Positions 46,213 through 59,900 of a stretch of 64,000 nt of DNA are shown piece after piece. The position numbers were made by a program, and so were the translations under genes. Numbering within the stretch: the first letter of the stretch is position 1; each line of letters starts with the position of its first letter. Under the pieces are notes generated by a model, which ran no database searches, was not told the DNA's origin, and saw only the letters and a list, made by a program, of their open reading frames with translations. This DNA comes from Cristatella mucedo (Eukaryota > Bryozoa > Phylactolaemata > Cristatellidae), in contig WPIO01000250.1 of NCBI GenBank assembly GCA_009760855.2, positions 124,001 through 188,000 on the forward strand. Reading direction: 5' to 3'.

Positions 46213-46370
46213 AATAATAATAATATTAATTAACTTGATAAAGCGCCCTCGGAGAGCTTAATATCTCTCTAGGCGCTTTACATTTGCTGTAAAGTGAAAT
46301 GCAATTGAATGGTAAGTAAAATCATGCTTGAAAAACAAACAAAATGAATAGCATGGCTAGGAAAGGGGCA
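46213..46370 (-). mobile_element. LINE A terminal fragment in tandem
   Basis: A second AAT-rich tail and AAAGCGCCCTCGGAGAG follow, and about 150 bases of 3' UTR up to ATGAATAGCATGGCTAGG. Its tail abuts the truncated 5' end of the previous copy, so two same-strand insertions lie head to tail. Confidence 0.85.
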
Positions 46371-47004
46371 AATAGCCAAAATAGGGACCAAAGACTCGTT
46401 TGCAAGACGACCCAACTTATTACTGTCAGCAAAACAAAAGAAGAGCAACTAACAGCAACTAAGAATAAGGAAACGAAAAAATAGTGCACGTTCAAGTGAG
46501 TGCTGCAATAATAATACGAAAGATACATGTACATTTGCCTCGCAGCTGATTCCTAAACATTGTAGAGCCACCACCTGCGGCTTATCTTCATAAAGCTTAC
46601 AGTTGTACCTGCCTATCAGCTGTAGAAGGCAGCCATTGGGATTTCCGGTTTCGATATAAAAGTAAATAACAGCTCGCCGAAGAAGGCAGTAAGTGAAACA
46701 AGTATTACGACCGATTATTCTAGGGAGATGATCCAACTTGGCGAAAATGAGCCACGTTAGGAGCCAAACGATGTGCTGCAGCTAAGGAGAGACTGGATGG
46801 AAATTATCTGAACATCCAAAGTGATAACTAGAAATGTCAGACTGCTGCTGCAAATAGCCCTTCACTTCCAACTCGAGTTGTCTCTAAAACCTCAGCATTA
46901 GGCACAGTGATTGGCTGCATTTGTTTCCAAGCGATGTAAGTGAGGCTAAGTCACCTGGTCTATACTGAACCACAAATAGCTTATTGTAACGCAACATGGT
47001 CGGA

Positions 47005-47075
47005 TAGTAATAATAATAACCATAATAAAACATTTGATACAGTGCCCTCAGAGAACTCAATCTCTTTCTAAGATA
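47005..47075 (-). mobile_element. Solo LINE A tail
   Basis: AATAATAATAACC, then CATTTGATACAGTGCCCTC and AGAGAACTCAATCTCTTTC. Only the last 70 bases of the element remain. Confidence 0.7.
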
Positions 47076-47933
47076 AACCGCTCATAATCCAAGAAGAAAT
47101 TGTGTATGAACCATAAGAAATTACATTGAGCTACAACCACTGTTAAATTCTGCCATATTCTTAACGTCGGAGAGATTAGCCCTAATAGTGAGCTTCCGCG
47201 AAGTTTTAAAAGTGCTATGTGGGAACATTGACTGCAATATCAGATGCATCAAAAACTACAGCCTTCTGTCAGGCTGACACATTTTTATGTGTCCTACGTA
47301 CGGCATACCTCGCAGTCCTACAATTATATCTAACTAGAAACATTCCTCACTAGCCGCACATCAACCGTTTTTTTCATTCGAGGCCCTAAACTTCCCATAT
47401 CGCACGCAGCAGATTAATACTGAACTCTTTGAAACCATGCGTGTGTCTTCATTAATGTCATCTAAGTCTATCATCAAGATTAGGTTTACCAATCATAAAA
47501 AAGGATCGCATATGCTAGAGCTATTGGAAACATTTCAACAGGTCTTTTAGCTGTAAATCCAAAACGGATATTCATCATAGTATAGTGTAGGCATCATAGG
47601 CCAGTGTAGGCATTCAATGTTAGGGTAGCCTATCCTCACTATCCATTCAAGAGAAGGGTCAAATGAGGATCTTCTGAAATCCATCATAGGCTCGGACTGC
47701 CATTTTATAATCACGACTCAGGAACAGTTACTGCTTATTGCATCACTTCTAAGCAGCTGAATCTAGCATGAAAAACTTGTTGGGACGAGCTATGACCACG
47801 ACGAACGTTTTTCAAAGCAACGAAAACGTCGTTTGAAGTCTACCAACATACCAACGGAGTGAAGAATTGGAAACCGAGCAGAAACTAATAAAAATAGGTC
47901 ACTGCTATTATGTAGTAATAATAAAAATAATGC

Positions 47934-50882
47934 GTGCTACCTGAAAACGATCGCCGTATTACTAAACTTGAAAAGAGCATGCGTGGGTTAAATTGAAACC
48001 AAATAGGACGAAGTAACTACTGCTTGCTTTGGCGGTACCTCAATTAGCCGAGAAGAAATATTCATTTTGGCAAATCAAACGTCTTACTTGAATTAGTGAG
48101 CCCGAAACAATCGTTACTATTGCTGCTGACTATGACACAATGACAGCCTATATTTAAAATATAAAAGCTCAACTGTACGGTACATGCTGTTAACCTTAAC
48201 GTCATATTATCCTTCAAGTTTTTGCAAACCTAACGATACAATCTGTAAATGGTGTGTGTCAGCAGAAAGTATGCTTAAAATAAAACGTTCCCTTTACGAT
48301 GATGCAAAGGTCATTAGAGCGATGCAAAAAGAGTTATTTCATTTTGACGTTTCTTACGGCCGTAGGTCGCAAGGCAAAATTAAATTAAGCTGTTGTCACT
48401 ACAACCATTTTTTTTAGTGAGAAATACTTCGTTGGAATGTCAGCACAGCCAGGCAGGCTAAACGTCTCTGAAATTATCAGCATTCCATTTATTCAATTAG
48501 CTTTGGGGGATAGAGAGGTTTAAGCGATAGATTGAAAGAACGCTTTCGTTGTTATGGTCATTTATGGTTTCTCGATGCAACCCGCGAGTTTTCCTTGCCA
48601 GTGGCTGCGAAGTTGCGCCTGTTGCTTGTATTAGGCCGGTAAACACAATTCCACTAAGCTAAATGTTCTGCAAGTGTGTATGTCAGGTAAATACGCCCTA
48701 ACGGAATTTCAACCATTGGCTGCTAACCTAACAAAATACAGGGTTTGAGGTCTGTCTATTATTTACCAGGTGATTCAAAACAAGCATTCGTTTTCGAATG
48801 CCAAATAACCACAGGCTGTTAGCCCTGAATAAAACCTAAATGTAGTGCAGCATATTTACACCAGTTCATCCAATTCGCAACCAGCCTAGAACACCTACTA
48901 GGAGTAGCTCGATTTTTCTCACTTCCGATTATCATAGACGCATTTAACAAACGATAAGATCACCAGACTAAAAAACTTTTGGCGTATTATTTCAAGTACA
49001 AACTGTTTGATCGATGCACGAACTAATTTCAGATACCGTCGCGCCTTCTAGCACCTCTAATTCAGCCAAACTGAATACTGGCACAGCCGTAACGGCTGTC
49101 AAAGCTGCCTGTAAGCAGGCTATTTATACCGGCACGTTAAGTAATTTGATTCAGGGGTTCTTTCAAAACAGCACTCTTTAATACTTCAACAAGTACAATG
49201 GGATCGAAGGAGGATATCACGTGCCATATGAATCTATGGTTTATCCTGCTCACGTCCTAATTACGCTGCTTTTCTTTTTACATATAGGCCCGACATCATA
49301 TTCAAGCATTTAATTCAGACAACGACGAACGCAAATGTTGCTAACAGTAAAAGCTCCTAAACGTACCGTATAGATCGAAAGCGTGACTAACCGTTATAAA
49401 TTCTCAACCTAAAAGCTAGTTGCATGCTTTAATTGTAAATTACACAAAACCTTACCGTGTGGGCAAGCCAAGTCGCAAGTGGGAATGCTATAAGAAAGAA
49501 CCTTGCTAACGACCAAGGTTTAAGAACGCAGTGCGACAACGTCATTTTCTCNAGGAAAAGAGAGGACATGAGCCGTCACGAAAACAATTCTTTTTTATTA
49601 AAGACAGTCGTTTATACTACGCCGCTTTGGCCTTCGAGACCAAACGAGTTACGAAGAAATGAAATTGAAATATAGTTTGGATCTTTTAAAAATCCAAGCG
49701 TTTAAACTTTCCTTCTGAGCTTACCGACTTCATGCCTTCCAATCCATCAGGCAGGTTATTAAGACGATTCCTACCAGCTTCCAGAATCTTCAGTGCATGC
49801 AGCTGGCACATGGATGTAGGAAGAGTTGTGAGATTATTCTCACTGATAGCGAGCATCTCCAGCTACAGAATAAAAGGAAAAGTAATGCAATGTTAGAACC
49901 GCTCACGCTTGTTATCCACCAATCTTTAAAGAAAGCACGGCCAATTTCTCAATACAGGTAAGTACCAGGCACAAGACATACTGGTCACCTTAGCATAATG
50001 TTCATCTAAATCGCTAGTGAATGATCGATCGATCCAATCAAATGATGTTAATAAACCAGTTCTTACTTAGGCGGCGGTAATGCAAGACAAATAGCAAGTG
50101 GCATAGCTAAAGTTCCACTCACAGGCTTAAGAAACACTTTGACTTTCTAAGCTTGCCGAGAATCGTAAGCCGAGCAAAAAACATTATTAAAAATAGCGAA
50201 ACGTGACGTCAGTGCACACTTTAATTAGATGAGTAAGAATCAATACGAGGCTGTAGGATACTTGAGCATTTTCGCTGCACCTTGAGGATCACAAAGCCAT
50301 CTAAAGTGGCAGTATCAGTCGACAGATTTACGAGGTTTAGTTGCCCATTAGCTGTAGATTGAGACGAACTACAACGCGTGCTGTCGCATCAATTTAAATT
50401 GCAGTCCATCAAAAATGGCAGCCAGCGTAGAAAACCTAAAAAAGATTGTTGCATCGAGGGAACCTAATTCGGTAAAATTAAGAAACCTGTGTACTACAAA
50501 CTTCCTGCGAAGACTAAAGAAACATTCCATGGCACTGTTTTGGAATGCTTACAAGTGAATTACAATGGGCCTTAAGCAGTACTCCTGCGTACGGCTTTCT
50601 TCATTCAATGCAATTCTTCGCTAAAGCTTCTGAACGACCTCTGGAATTGATTGCGTTCAAATCCTAAAAGTACTTGTGGGAATGAGTCACTTGTCCTATA
50701 CAGAACACCAATAGGTTGCACTAGTCTAATAGCTCAAGTCATTCACCTCAGCTTCAAAAAAGCCATGCTGCATTCATGCTGAATACCTAAGATGACATGA
50801 TGTGGACAGTGAATTACCTAACACTGTTACCAGTAGTGCAGTTGCCTTTTCTAGCGATTTCAGTCACTATTTAGAGAAGTAA
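47934..50882 (-). repeat. Tandem unit 1 (edge copy) with LRR exon
   Basis: A unit of about 2.95 kb, counted from the GTGCTACCTGAAAACGATCG landmark to its next occurrence. The part left of its exon is clearly diverged from the other units, with several indels. The part right of the exon (49863-50882) is almost identical to unit 2, suggesting unequal exchange or conversion with a breakpoint near the exon. It contains one N at 49552. Confidence 0.92.
49725..49862 (-). CDS. LRR exon of tandem unit 1
   Basis: A 138-nt exon (46 codons), phase 0 at both ends, with acceptor TTTTATTCTGTAG and donor TCG|GTAAGC (GT at 49724-49723). It encodes two LRRs: LEMLAISENNLTTLPTSMCQ plus LHA, then LKILEAGRNRLNNLPDGLEG plus MKS. 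It is the most diverged of the array exons and the last before 42128-42235 in the transcript. Its final residues lead straight into the next repeat, LQVLSL. Confidence 0.88.
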
Positions 50883-53800
50883 GTGCTACCTGAAAACGAT
50901 CGCCATATAACTAAACTCAACAAGAGCCTGTGTGGTTTAAAGTGAAACCAACCAAGGACGAAGTAGTTATTGCATGCTTTGGCAGTCCCTCAATTTGCCC
51001 GAAAAGAAACATTCTTTTTGGCTTATCAAACCCCGTAGTTGAAAGTGCAAGGCCGAAAGTTGTAATATTACATGCTGGCCAAATAACACTATACTTAGTA
51101 AAGCCGTCTGTGTATTCATATTTAAGCTTTGCATTAGCAAGCATTAAATTGTATACAATCAATAAGTGTGATTAACCATTTCTACCTAAATCTTGTTTCT
51201 TGTATCACTACGAAAGTCAAAGAGTGACGCACGTTGAGTTTCTGAAAGGTGATGTACCACCAGTGACTTACCATTGTCTTTTAACCACCTCAAACGAGTA
51301 TTGAAGTGTCCTAACTGCGAGATTAAGCTCACGATTTTATTACTATTGTCTATTTAAGTGGTACCAAGAGAAAACTTGTCTGCATACATTGCTGATAATT
51401 GAGAAATCCGCTCAGCCGAACGCCCTACGACAGTAGCTGACGCGGCTTACGGACGGCCATGAGAGGTTTCGTCGACCTGCTATTTAGATACTAGAAAACA
51501 GCAGATGGGTCCGGCTAAACGTGTGTGTGTTAATTCAAGAAAAGACAAGACTAGGCACATCCGCACAAAGGAAGGCTCTTGTCACTAGGATCGAAAGATA
51601 ATACGAAGCTGCATATTTACATTAAGTTAAGACGTAATTTAATGTGCGTAAAAAATATGCTCAAACGCTATTAGACAGTTTGACGTCCGAACCATTTATG
51701 CTTTTACGGCATGTTAAAGCTTAAATCATGATGAAAGCGTAGCCCATCCTTAGCTAACAAGTAGAACAGAATCAGCAAATAATTTCGCGTCTCACTTCAA
51801 TACTTTCCTCCTATCCTTTATCAACTCAAACTGAGCTTATTTTACGAGCCAAATAAATCAAACCTCTAGGTCAATGTAATCGGTGAGTAAATAAGCGTGA
51901 CTATTGTTGTCGACATCGACGTATTAACAGCCTATATTTAATGTACAAAAGATCAAATGTACGTTACGTGCTGTTAACCTAAAAAGCAATATTTACTTTA
52001 ATTTTTTGCACACCTAATGGTACGATCGGTATGCCGTACGTCTCAGATGAAAGTCTTTTTTCCGATACCGTCGCATGTTCTAGCACCTCTAATTCAGCCA
52101 AACTGAACACCGGCACAGCCGTAACGGCTGTCAAAGCTGCCTGTAAGCAGGCTATTTATACTGGCACGTGGAGTATTGTCATTCATAGGTTCTTTCAAAA
52201 CAGCACTCTTTAATAATTCGACTGGTACAACGGTATCGAAGGAGGATATCACGTGCCATACGAATCTATGGTTCATCCAGCTCACGTCATAATTATGCTC
52301 CTTTTTCTTTTACATATAGGCCCGACATCATATTCAGGCATTTTAATCAGAAAAAGATGAATTCAAATGTTGTTGAAAGTAAAGGCTCCTAAACGTAACG
52401 TATCGAGCGAAAGCATGACTAACTGTTATACGTTCTCAATCTAAGAGCTAGTTGCATGCTTAATTTGAAAATTACTCAAAACCCTAAAGTGTGACCTTTG
52501 CAAGTTAATAATAGGAATGCTCTAAGAGAGTACCTTGCTAAAACGACGGTTAAAGAACCCAGCGCCACAACATCATTTTCTCGTTTCAGTAGTTTCAACG
52601 AATGTATGTAACCGAGTAAATGAAAGGACATGTGCCGCACTAAAACAATTCTTTTGAATTAAAGACCATCGTTTATACTACGCCGCCATGGCCTCTGAGA
52701 GCACACGACTTACAAGGGGAAAGGAATTCAAAATATTTAAAACGTTTCAAAAATCCTTGCGTTTCAACTTTTCGTCTGAGCTTACCGCCTTCATGCCTTC
52801 CCATCCATCGGGCAGTTCATTTAGATGACAATGAGACAAATTAAGCTTCTTCAGTGCATGCAGCCGGCATATGGATGTAGGAAGCGATTTCAGACCATAG
52901 TTGCAACTGATATCGAGCTCCTCCAGCTACAGAATAAAAGGAAAAGCACTGCACTGTTAGAACCGCTCACGCTTGTTATCCACCAATCTTCAAAGAAAGC
53001 ACGGCCAATTTCTCAATACAGGTAAGTACCAGGCACAAGACATACTGGTCACCTTAGCATAATGTTCATCTAAATCGCTAGTGAATGATCGATCGATCCA
53101 ATCAAATGATGTTAATAAACCAGTTCTTACTTAGACGGCGGTAATGCAAGAGAAATAGCAAGTGGCAGAGCTAAAGTTCCACTCACAGGCTTATGAAACA
53201 CTTTGACTTTCTAAGCTTGCCAAGAATCGTAAGCCGAGCAAAAAACATTATTAAAAATAGCGAAACGTGACGTCAGTGCACACTTTAATTAGATGAGTAA
53301 GAATCAATACGAGGTTGTAGGATACTTGAGCATTTTCGCTGCACCTTGAGGATCACAAAGCCATCTAAAGTGGCAGTATCAGTCGACAGATTTACGAGGT
53401 TTAGTTGCCCATTAGCTGTAGATTGAGACGAACTACAACGCGTGCTGTCGCATCAATTTAAATTGCAGTTCACCATAAACGGCAGGCAGCAGAGAAATCT
53501 TAAGGAAAACTAGTTTATCGAGGTGGCTTAACTCAGTAAAATTGAGGGACATGTGTACTACTAACTTCCTGCGTAGACTAAAGAAACATTCCATGGCACT
53601 GTTTTGGAATGATTACAAGTGAATTACAATGCGCCTTAAGCAGTACTCCTGCGTACGGCTTTCTTCATTCAATGCAATTCATCGCTAAAGCTTTTGAACG
53701 ACCTCTGGAATTGATTGCGTTCAAATCCTAAAAGTACTTGTGGGAATGAGTCACTTGTCCTATACAGAACACCAATAGGTTGCACTAGTCTAATAGCTCA

Positions 53801-53946
53801 AGTCATTCACCTCAGCTTCAAAAAAGCCATGCTGCATTCATGCTGAATACCTAAGATGACATGATGTGGACAGTGAATTACCTAACACTGTTACCAGTAG
53901 TGCAGTTGCCTTTTCTAGCGATTTCGGTCACTATTTAGAGAAGCAA
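50883..53946 (-). repeat. Tandem unit 2 with LRR exon
   Basis: A unit of about 3.06 kb, nearly identical to units 3-6 over most of its length. The short (GT)n at about 51520 is four to five repeats here. The exon is at 52786-52926. The remainder is intron on the minus strand with no other feature that I recognise. Confidence 0.95.
52786..52926 (-). CDS. LRR exon of tandem unit 2
   Basis: A 141-nt exon (47 codons), phase 0 at both ends, with acceptor TTCTGTAG and donor GCG|GTAAGC (GT at 52785-52784). It encodes LEELDISCNYGLKSLPTSIC plus RLHA, then LKKLNLSHCHLNELPDGWEG plus MKA: two leucine-rich repeats of 24 and 23 residues. The second LRR is nearly invariant among units 2-5, whereas the variable positions cluster in the first LRR on the exposed LxxLxIS strand and loop (C-N-Y-G-L-K here). 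Confidence 0.9.
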
Positions 53947-56940
53947 ATGCTACCTGAAAACGATCGCCGTATAACTAAACTCAACAAGAGCCTGTGTGGG
54001 TTTAAGTGAAACCAACAAGGACGAAGAAGTTATTGCATGCTTTGGCAGTCCCTCAATTTGCCCGAAAAGAAACATTCTTTTTGGCTTATCAAACCCCGTA
54101 GTTGAAAGTGCAAGGCCGAAAGTTGTAATATTACATGCTGGCCAAATAACACTATACTTAGTAAAGCCGTCTGTGTATTCATATTTAAGCTTTGCATTAG
54201 CAAGCATTAAATTGTATGCAATCAATAAGTTTGATTAACCATTTCTACCTAAATCTTGTTTATTGTATCACTACGAAAGTCAAAGAGTGACGCACGTCGA
54301 GTTTCTGAAAGGTGATGTACCACCAGTGACTTACCATTGTCTTTTTACCACCTCAAACGAGTATTGAAGTGTCCTAACTGCGAGATTAAGCTCACGATTT
54401 TATTACTATTGTCTATTTAAGTGGTACCAAGAGAAAACTTGTCTGCATACATTGCTGATAATTGAAAAATCCGCCCAGCCGAACGCCTTACGACAGTAGC
54501 TGACGCGGCTTACGGACGCCCATGAGAGGTTTCGTCGACCTGCTATTTAGATACTAGCAAACAGCAGATGGGTCCGGCTAAACGTGTGTGTGTGTGTGTT
54601 CATTCAAGAAAAGAAAAGACTAGACACATCCGCACGAAGGAAGGCTCTCGTCACTAGGATCGAAAGATAACACGAAGCGGCATATTTACTTAAAGTTAAG
54701 ACGTAATTTAACGTGCGTAACAAACATGCTTAAACGCTATTAGACAGTTTGACGTCCGAACCATTTATGCTTTTACGGCATGTTACAACTTATATCATGA
54801 TAAAAGCGTAGCCTATCCTTTGCTGACAAGTAGAATAGAATTAGCCAAAAATTTAGCGTCTCACTTCAATACTTTCCTCCTATCCTTCATCAACTTAAAC
54901 TGAGCTTATTTTACGAGCCAAATAAAACAAACCTCTAGGTCAATGTAATCGATGAGTAAATAAGCGTGACTATTGTTGTCGACATCGACGTAATAACAGC
55001 CTATATTTAATGTATAAAAGATCAACTGTACGTTACGTGCTGTTAACCTAAAAATCAATATTTACTTCAATTTTTCGCACACCTAATAGTACGATCGGTA
55101 TGCCGTACGTCTCAGATGAAAGTCTTTCTTCCGATACCGTCGCATGTCCTAGCACCTCTAATTCAGCCAAACTGAACACCAGCACAGTCGTCACGGCTAT
55201 CAAATCAGCCTGTAAGCAGGCTCTTTATACTGGCACGTGAAGTATTGTCATTCATAGGTTCTTTCAAAACGGCACTCTTTAATAATTCGACTAGTACAAC
55301 GGTATCAAAGGAGGATATCACGTGCCATAAGAATCTACGGTTTATCCAGCTCACCTCCTGATTATGCTTATTTTTCTTTTACATATAGGCCCGACATCAT
55401 ATTCGGGCAGTTTAATCAGAAAAAGATGAATTCAAATGTTGTTGAAAGTAAAGGCTCCTAAACGTAACTCATCGAGCAAAAGCATGACTAACTGTTATAC
55501 GTTCTCAACCTAAGAGCTAGTTGCATGCTTAATTTGAAAATTACTCAAAACCCTAAAGTGTGACCTTTGCAAGTTACAAATAGGAATGCTCTAAGAGAGT
55601 ACCTTGCTAACGACGACGGTTAAAGAACCCAGCGCCACAACATCATTTTCTCGTTTCAGTAGTTTCAACGAATGTATGTAACCGAGTAAATGAAAGGACA
55701 TGTGCCGCACTAAAACAATTCTTTTGAATTAAAGACCATCGTTTATACTACGCCGCCATGGCCTCTGAGAGCACACGACTTACAAGGGGAAAGGAATTCA
55801 AAATATTTAAAACGTTTCAAAAATCCTTGCGTTTCAACTTTTCGTCTGAGCTTACCGCCTTCATGCCTTCCCATCCATCGGGCAGTTCATTTAGACGACA
55901 ATGAGACAAATTAAGCTTCTTCAGTGCATGCAGCCGGCATATGGATGAAGGAAGAACATGCATGCTTATTATTCAACAGTCTTCTAAGAGAGCACGGCCT
56001 ATTTCTCATTACAGGTAAGTACCTGGCACAAGACATACTGGTCACCTTAGCATAATGTTCACCTAAATCGCTAGTGAACGATCGATCGATCAAATCAAAT
56101 GATATCAATAAACCAGTTCTTACTTAGGCGGCGGAAATGCAAGAGAACTAGCAAGTGGCATACCTGAAGTTCCACTCACAGGCTTAAGAAGCACTTTGAC
56201 TTTCTAAGCTTGCTAAGAATCGTAAGCCGAGGAAAAAAACATTATTAAAAATAGCGAAACGTGACGCCAGTGCACGCTTTAATTAGATGAGTAAGAATCA
56301 ATACGAGGTTGTAGGATACTTGAGCATTTTCGGGGCACCTTGAACATCACAAAGCCATCTAAAGTGGCAGTATCAGTCGACAGATTTACGAGATTTAGTT
56401 GCCCATTAGCTGTAGATTGAGACGAACTACAACGCGTGCTGTCGCATCAATTTAAATTGCAGTTCACCATAAACGGCAGGCAGCAGAGAAATCTTAAGGA
56501 AAACTAGTTTATCGAGGTGACTTAACTCAGTAAAATTGAGGGATATGTGTACTACTAACTTCCTGCGTAGACTAAAGAAACATTCCATGGCACTGTTTTG
56601 GAATGCTTACAAGTGAATTAAAATGCCCCTTAAGCAGTACTCCTGCGTACGGCTTTCTTCATTCAATGCAATTCATCGCTAAAGCTTTTGAACGACCTCT
56701 GGAATTGATTGCGTTCAAATCCTAAAAGTACTTGTGGGAATGAGTCACTTCTCCTATACAGAACACCAATAGGTTGCCCTAGTCTAATAGCTCAAGTCAT
56801 TCACCTCTGCTTCAAAAAAGCCATGCTGCATTCATGCTGAATACCTAAGATGACATGATGGGGACAGTGAATTACCTAACACTGTTACTCTTAGTGCAGT
56901 TGCCTTTTCTAGCGATTTCGGTCACTATTTAAAGAAGTAA
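53947..56940 (-). repeat. Tandem unit 3, with a damaged exon
   Basis: A unit of about 2.99 kb, about 75 bases shorter than its neighbours because of a deletion over the exon 5' end. Otherwise it is very close to unit 4. The (GT)n at about 54585 is the longest of the array. Confidence 0.95.
55856..55954 (-). pseudogene. Truncated LRR exon of tandem unit 3
   Basis: The donor (GCG|GTAAGC, GT at 55855-55854) and the last 99 nt of the exon are intact and encode LPSSICRLHALKKLNLSH and RLNELPDGWEGMKA. The first 42 nt of the exon, the acceptor and adjoining intron sequence are missing. The junction reads AAGCATGCATGTTCTTCC, with an in-frame TGA just upstream. Since neighbouring exons are phase 0, skipping this exon leaves the frame intact. 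Confidence 0.88.
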
Positions 56941-59900
56941 GTGCTACCTGAAAACGATCGCCATATAAATAAACTCAACAAGAGCCTGTGTGGGTTTAAG
57001 TGAAACCAACAAGGACGAAGAAGTTATTGCATGCTTTGGCAGTCCCTCAATTTGCCCGAAAAGAAACATTCTTTTCGGCTTATCAAACCCCGTAGTTGAA
57101 AGTGCAAGGCCGAAAGTTGTAATATTACATGCTGGCCAAATAACACTATACTTAGTAAAGCCGTCTGTGTATTCATATTTAAGCTTTGCATTAGCGAGCA
57201 TTAAATTGTATACAATCAATAAGTGTGATTAACCATTTCTACCTAAATCTTGTTTATTGTATCACTACGAAAGTCAAAGAGTGACGCACGTTGAGTTTCT
57301 GAAAGGTGATGTACCACCAGTGACTTACCATTGTCTTTTTTTTACCACCTCAAACGAGTATTGAAGTGTCCTAACTGCGAGATTAAGCTCACGATTTTAT
57401 TACTATTGTCTATTTAAGTGGTACCAAGAGAAAACTTGTCTGCATACATTGCTGATAATTGAAAAATCCGCCCAGCCGAACGCCTTACGACAGTAGCTGA
57501 CGCGGCTTACGGACGCCCATGAGAGGTTTCGTCGACCTGCTATTTAGATACTAGCAAACAGCAGATGGGTCCGGCTAAACGTGTGTGTGTGTGTTAATTC
57601 AAGAAAAGACAAGACTAGACACATCCGCACGAAGGAAGGCTCTCGTCACTAGGATCGAAAGATAACACGAAGCGGCATATTTACTTAAAGTTAAGACGTA
57701 ATTTAACGTGCGTAACAAACATGCTTAAACGCTATTAGACAGTTTGACGTCCGAACCATTTATGCTTTTACGGCATGTTACAACTTATATCATGATAAAA
57801 GCGTAGCCTATCCTTTGCTGACAAGTAGAATAGAATTAGCCAAAAATTTAGCGTCTCACTTCAATACTTTCCTCCTATCCTTCATCAACTTAAACTGAGC
57901 TTATTTTACGAGCCAAATAAAACAAACCTCTAGGTCAATGTAATCGATGAGTAAATAAGCGTGACTATTGTTGTCGACATCGACGTAATAACAGCCTATA
58001 TTTAATGTATAAAAGATCAACTGTACGTTACGTGCTGTTAACCTAAAAATCAATATTTACTTCAATTTTTCGCACACCTAATAGTACGATCGGTATGCCG
58101 TACGTCTCAGATGAAAGTCTTTTTTCTGAAACCGTCGCATATCCTAGCACCTCTAATTCAGCCAAACTGAACACCAGCACAGTCGTCACGGCTATCAAAT
58201 CAGCCTGTAAGCAGGCTCTTTATACTGGCACGTGAAGTATTGTCATTCATAGGTTCTTTCAAAACGGCACTCTTTAATAATTCGACTATTACAACGGTAT
58301 CAAAGGAGGATATCACGTGCCATAAGAATCTACGGTTTATCCAGCTCACCTCCTGATTATGCTTAATTTTTCTTTTACATATAGGCCCGACATCATATTC
58401 GGGCATTTTAATCGGAAAAAGATGAATTCAAATGTTTTTGAAAGTAAAGGCTCCTAAACGTAACTCATCGAGCAAAAGCATGACTAACTGTTATACGTTC
58501 TCAACCTAAGAGCTAGTTGCATGCTTAATTTGAAAATTACTCAAAACCCTAAAGTGTGACCTTTGCAAGTTACAAATAGGAATGCTCTAAGAGAGTACCT
58601 TGCTAAAACGACGGTTAAAGAACCCAGCGCCACAACATCATTTTCTCGTTTCAGTAGTTTCAACGAATGTATGTAACCGAGTAAATGAAAGGACATGTGC
58701 CGCACTAAAACAATTCTTTTGAATTAAAGACCATCGTTTATACTACGCCGCCATGGCCTCTGAGAGCACACGACTTACAAGGGGAAAGGAATTCAAAATA
58801 TTTAAAACGTTTCAAAAATCCTTGCGTTTCAACTTTTCGTCTGAGCTTACCGCCTTCATGCCTTCCCATCCATCGGGCAGTTCATTTAGATGACAATGAG
58901 ACAAATTAAGCTTCTTCAGTGCATGCAGCCGGCATATGGATGTAGGAAGCGATTCCAGACTCCAGTTGTTACGGATATCGAGCTCCTCCAGCTGAAGAAT
59001 GACACGAAATGCAATGCAATGCTAGAACCGGTCAAGCTTATTATCCAACTCTTTAAAGAGAGCACGGCCTATTTCTCATTACAGGTAAGTACCAGGCACA
59101 AGACATACTGGTCACCTTAGCATAATGTTCATCTAAATCGCTAGTGAATGATCGATCGATCCAATCAAATGATATTAATAAACCAGTTCTTACTTAGACG
59201 GCGGTAATGCAAGAGAAATAGCAAGTGGCATAGCTAAAGTTCCACTCACAGGCTTAAGAAACACTTTGACTTTCTAAGCTTGCCAAGAATCGTAAGCCGA
59301 GCAAAAAACATTATTAAAAATAGCGAAACGTGACGTCAGTGCACACTTTAATTAGATGAGTAAGAATCAATACGAGGTTGTAGGATACTTGAGCATTTTC
59401 GCTGCACCTTGAGGATCACAAAGCCATCTAAAGTGGCAGTATCAGTCGACAGATTTACGAGGTTTAGTTGCCCATTAGCTGTAGATTGAGACGAACTACA
59501 ACGCGTGCTGTCGCATCAATTTAAATTGCAGTTCACCATAAACGGCAGGCAGCAGAGAAATCTTAAGGAAAACTAGTTTATCGAGGTGACTTAACTCAGT
59601 AAAATTGAGGGACATGTGTACTACTAACTTCCTGCGTAGACTAAAGAAACATTCCATGGCACTGTTTTGGAATGCTTACAAGTGAATTACAATGCGCCTT
59701 AAGCAGTGCTCCTGCATACGGCTTTCTTCATTCAATGCAATTCATCGCTAAAGCTTTTGAACGACCTCTGGAATTGATTGCGTTCAAATCCTAAAAGTAC
59801 TTGTGGGAATGAGTCACTTGTCCTATACAGAACACCAATAGGTTGCACTAGTCTAATAGCTCAAGTCATTCACCTCTGCTTCAAAAAAGCCATGCTGCAT

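Larger units (their letters stand above)
42236..49724 (-). other. Intron between array LRR exon 1 and LRR exon 42128-42235
   Basis: A 7.5-kb intron. It contains a dead LRR exon (43165-43266), a SINE and a TA microsatellite at 44.1-44.4 kb, three LINE A 3' ends (45.7-47.1 kb) and the left part of repeat unit 1 (from 47934). 42236-43164, 43267-44144, 44380-45687, 46371-47004 and 47076-47933 show nothing I can assign. Confidence 0.6.

Noticed and set aside
46449-46736. 95-codon minus-strand frame between LINE tails.
   Set aside because: Unique sequence with no recognisable motif and no good splice sites. It cannot be supported as a gene.
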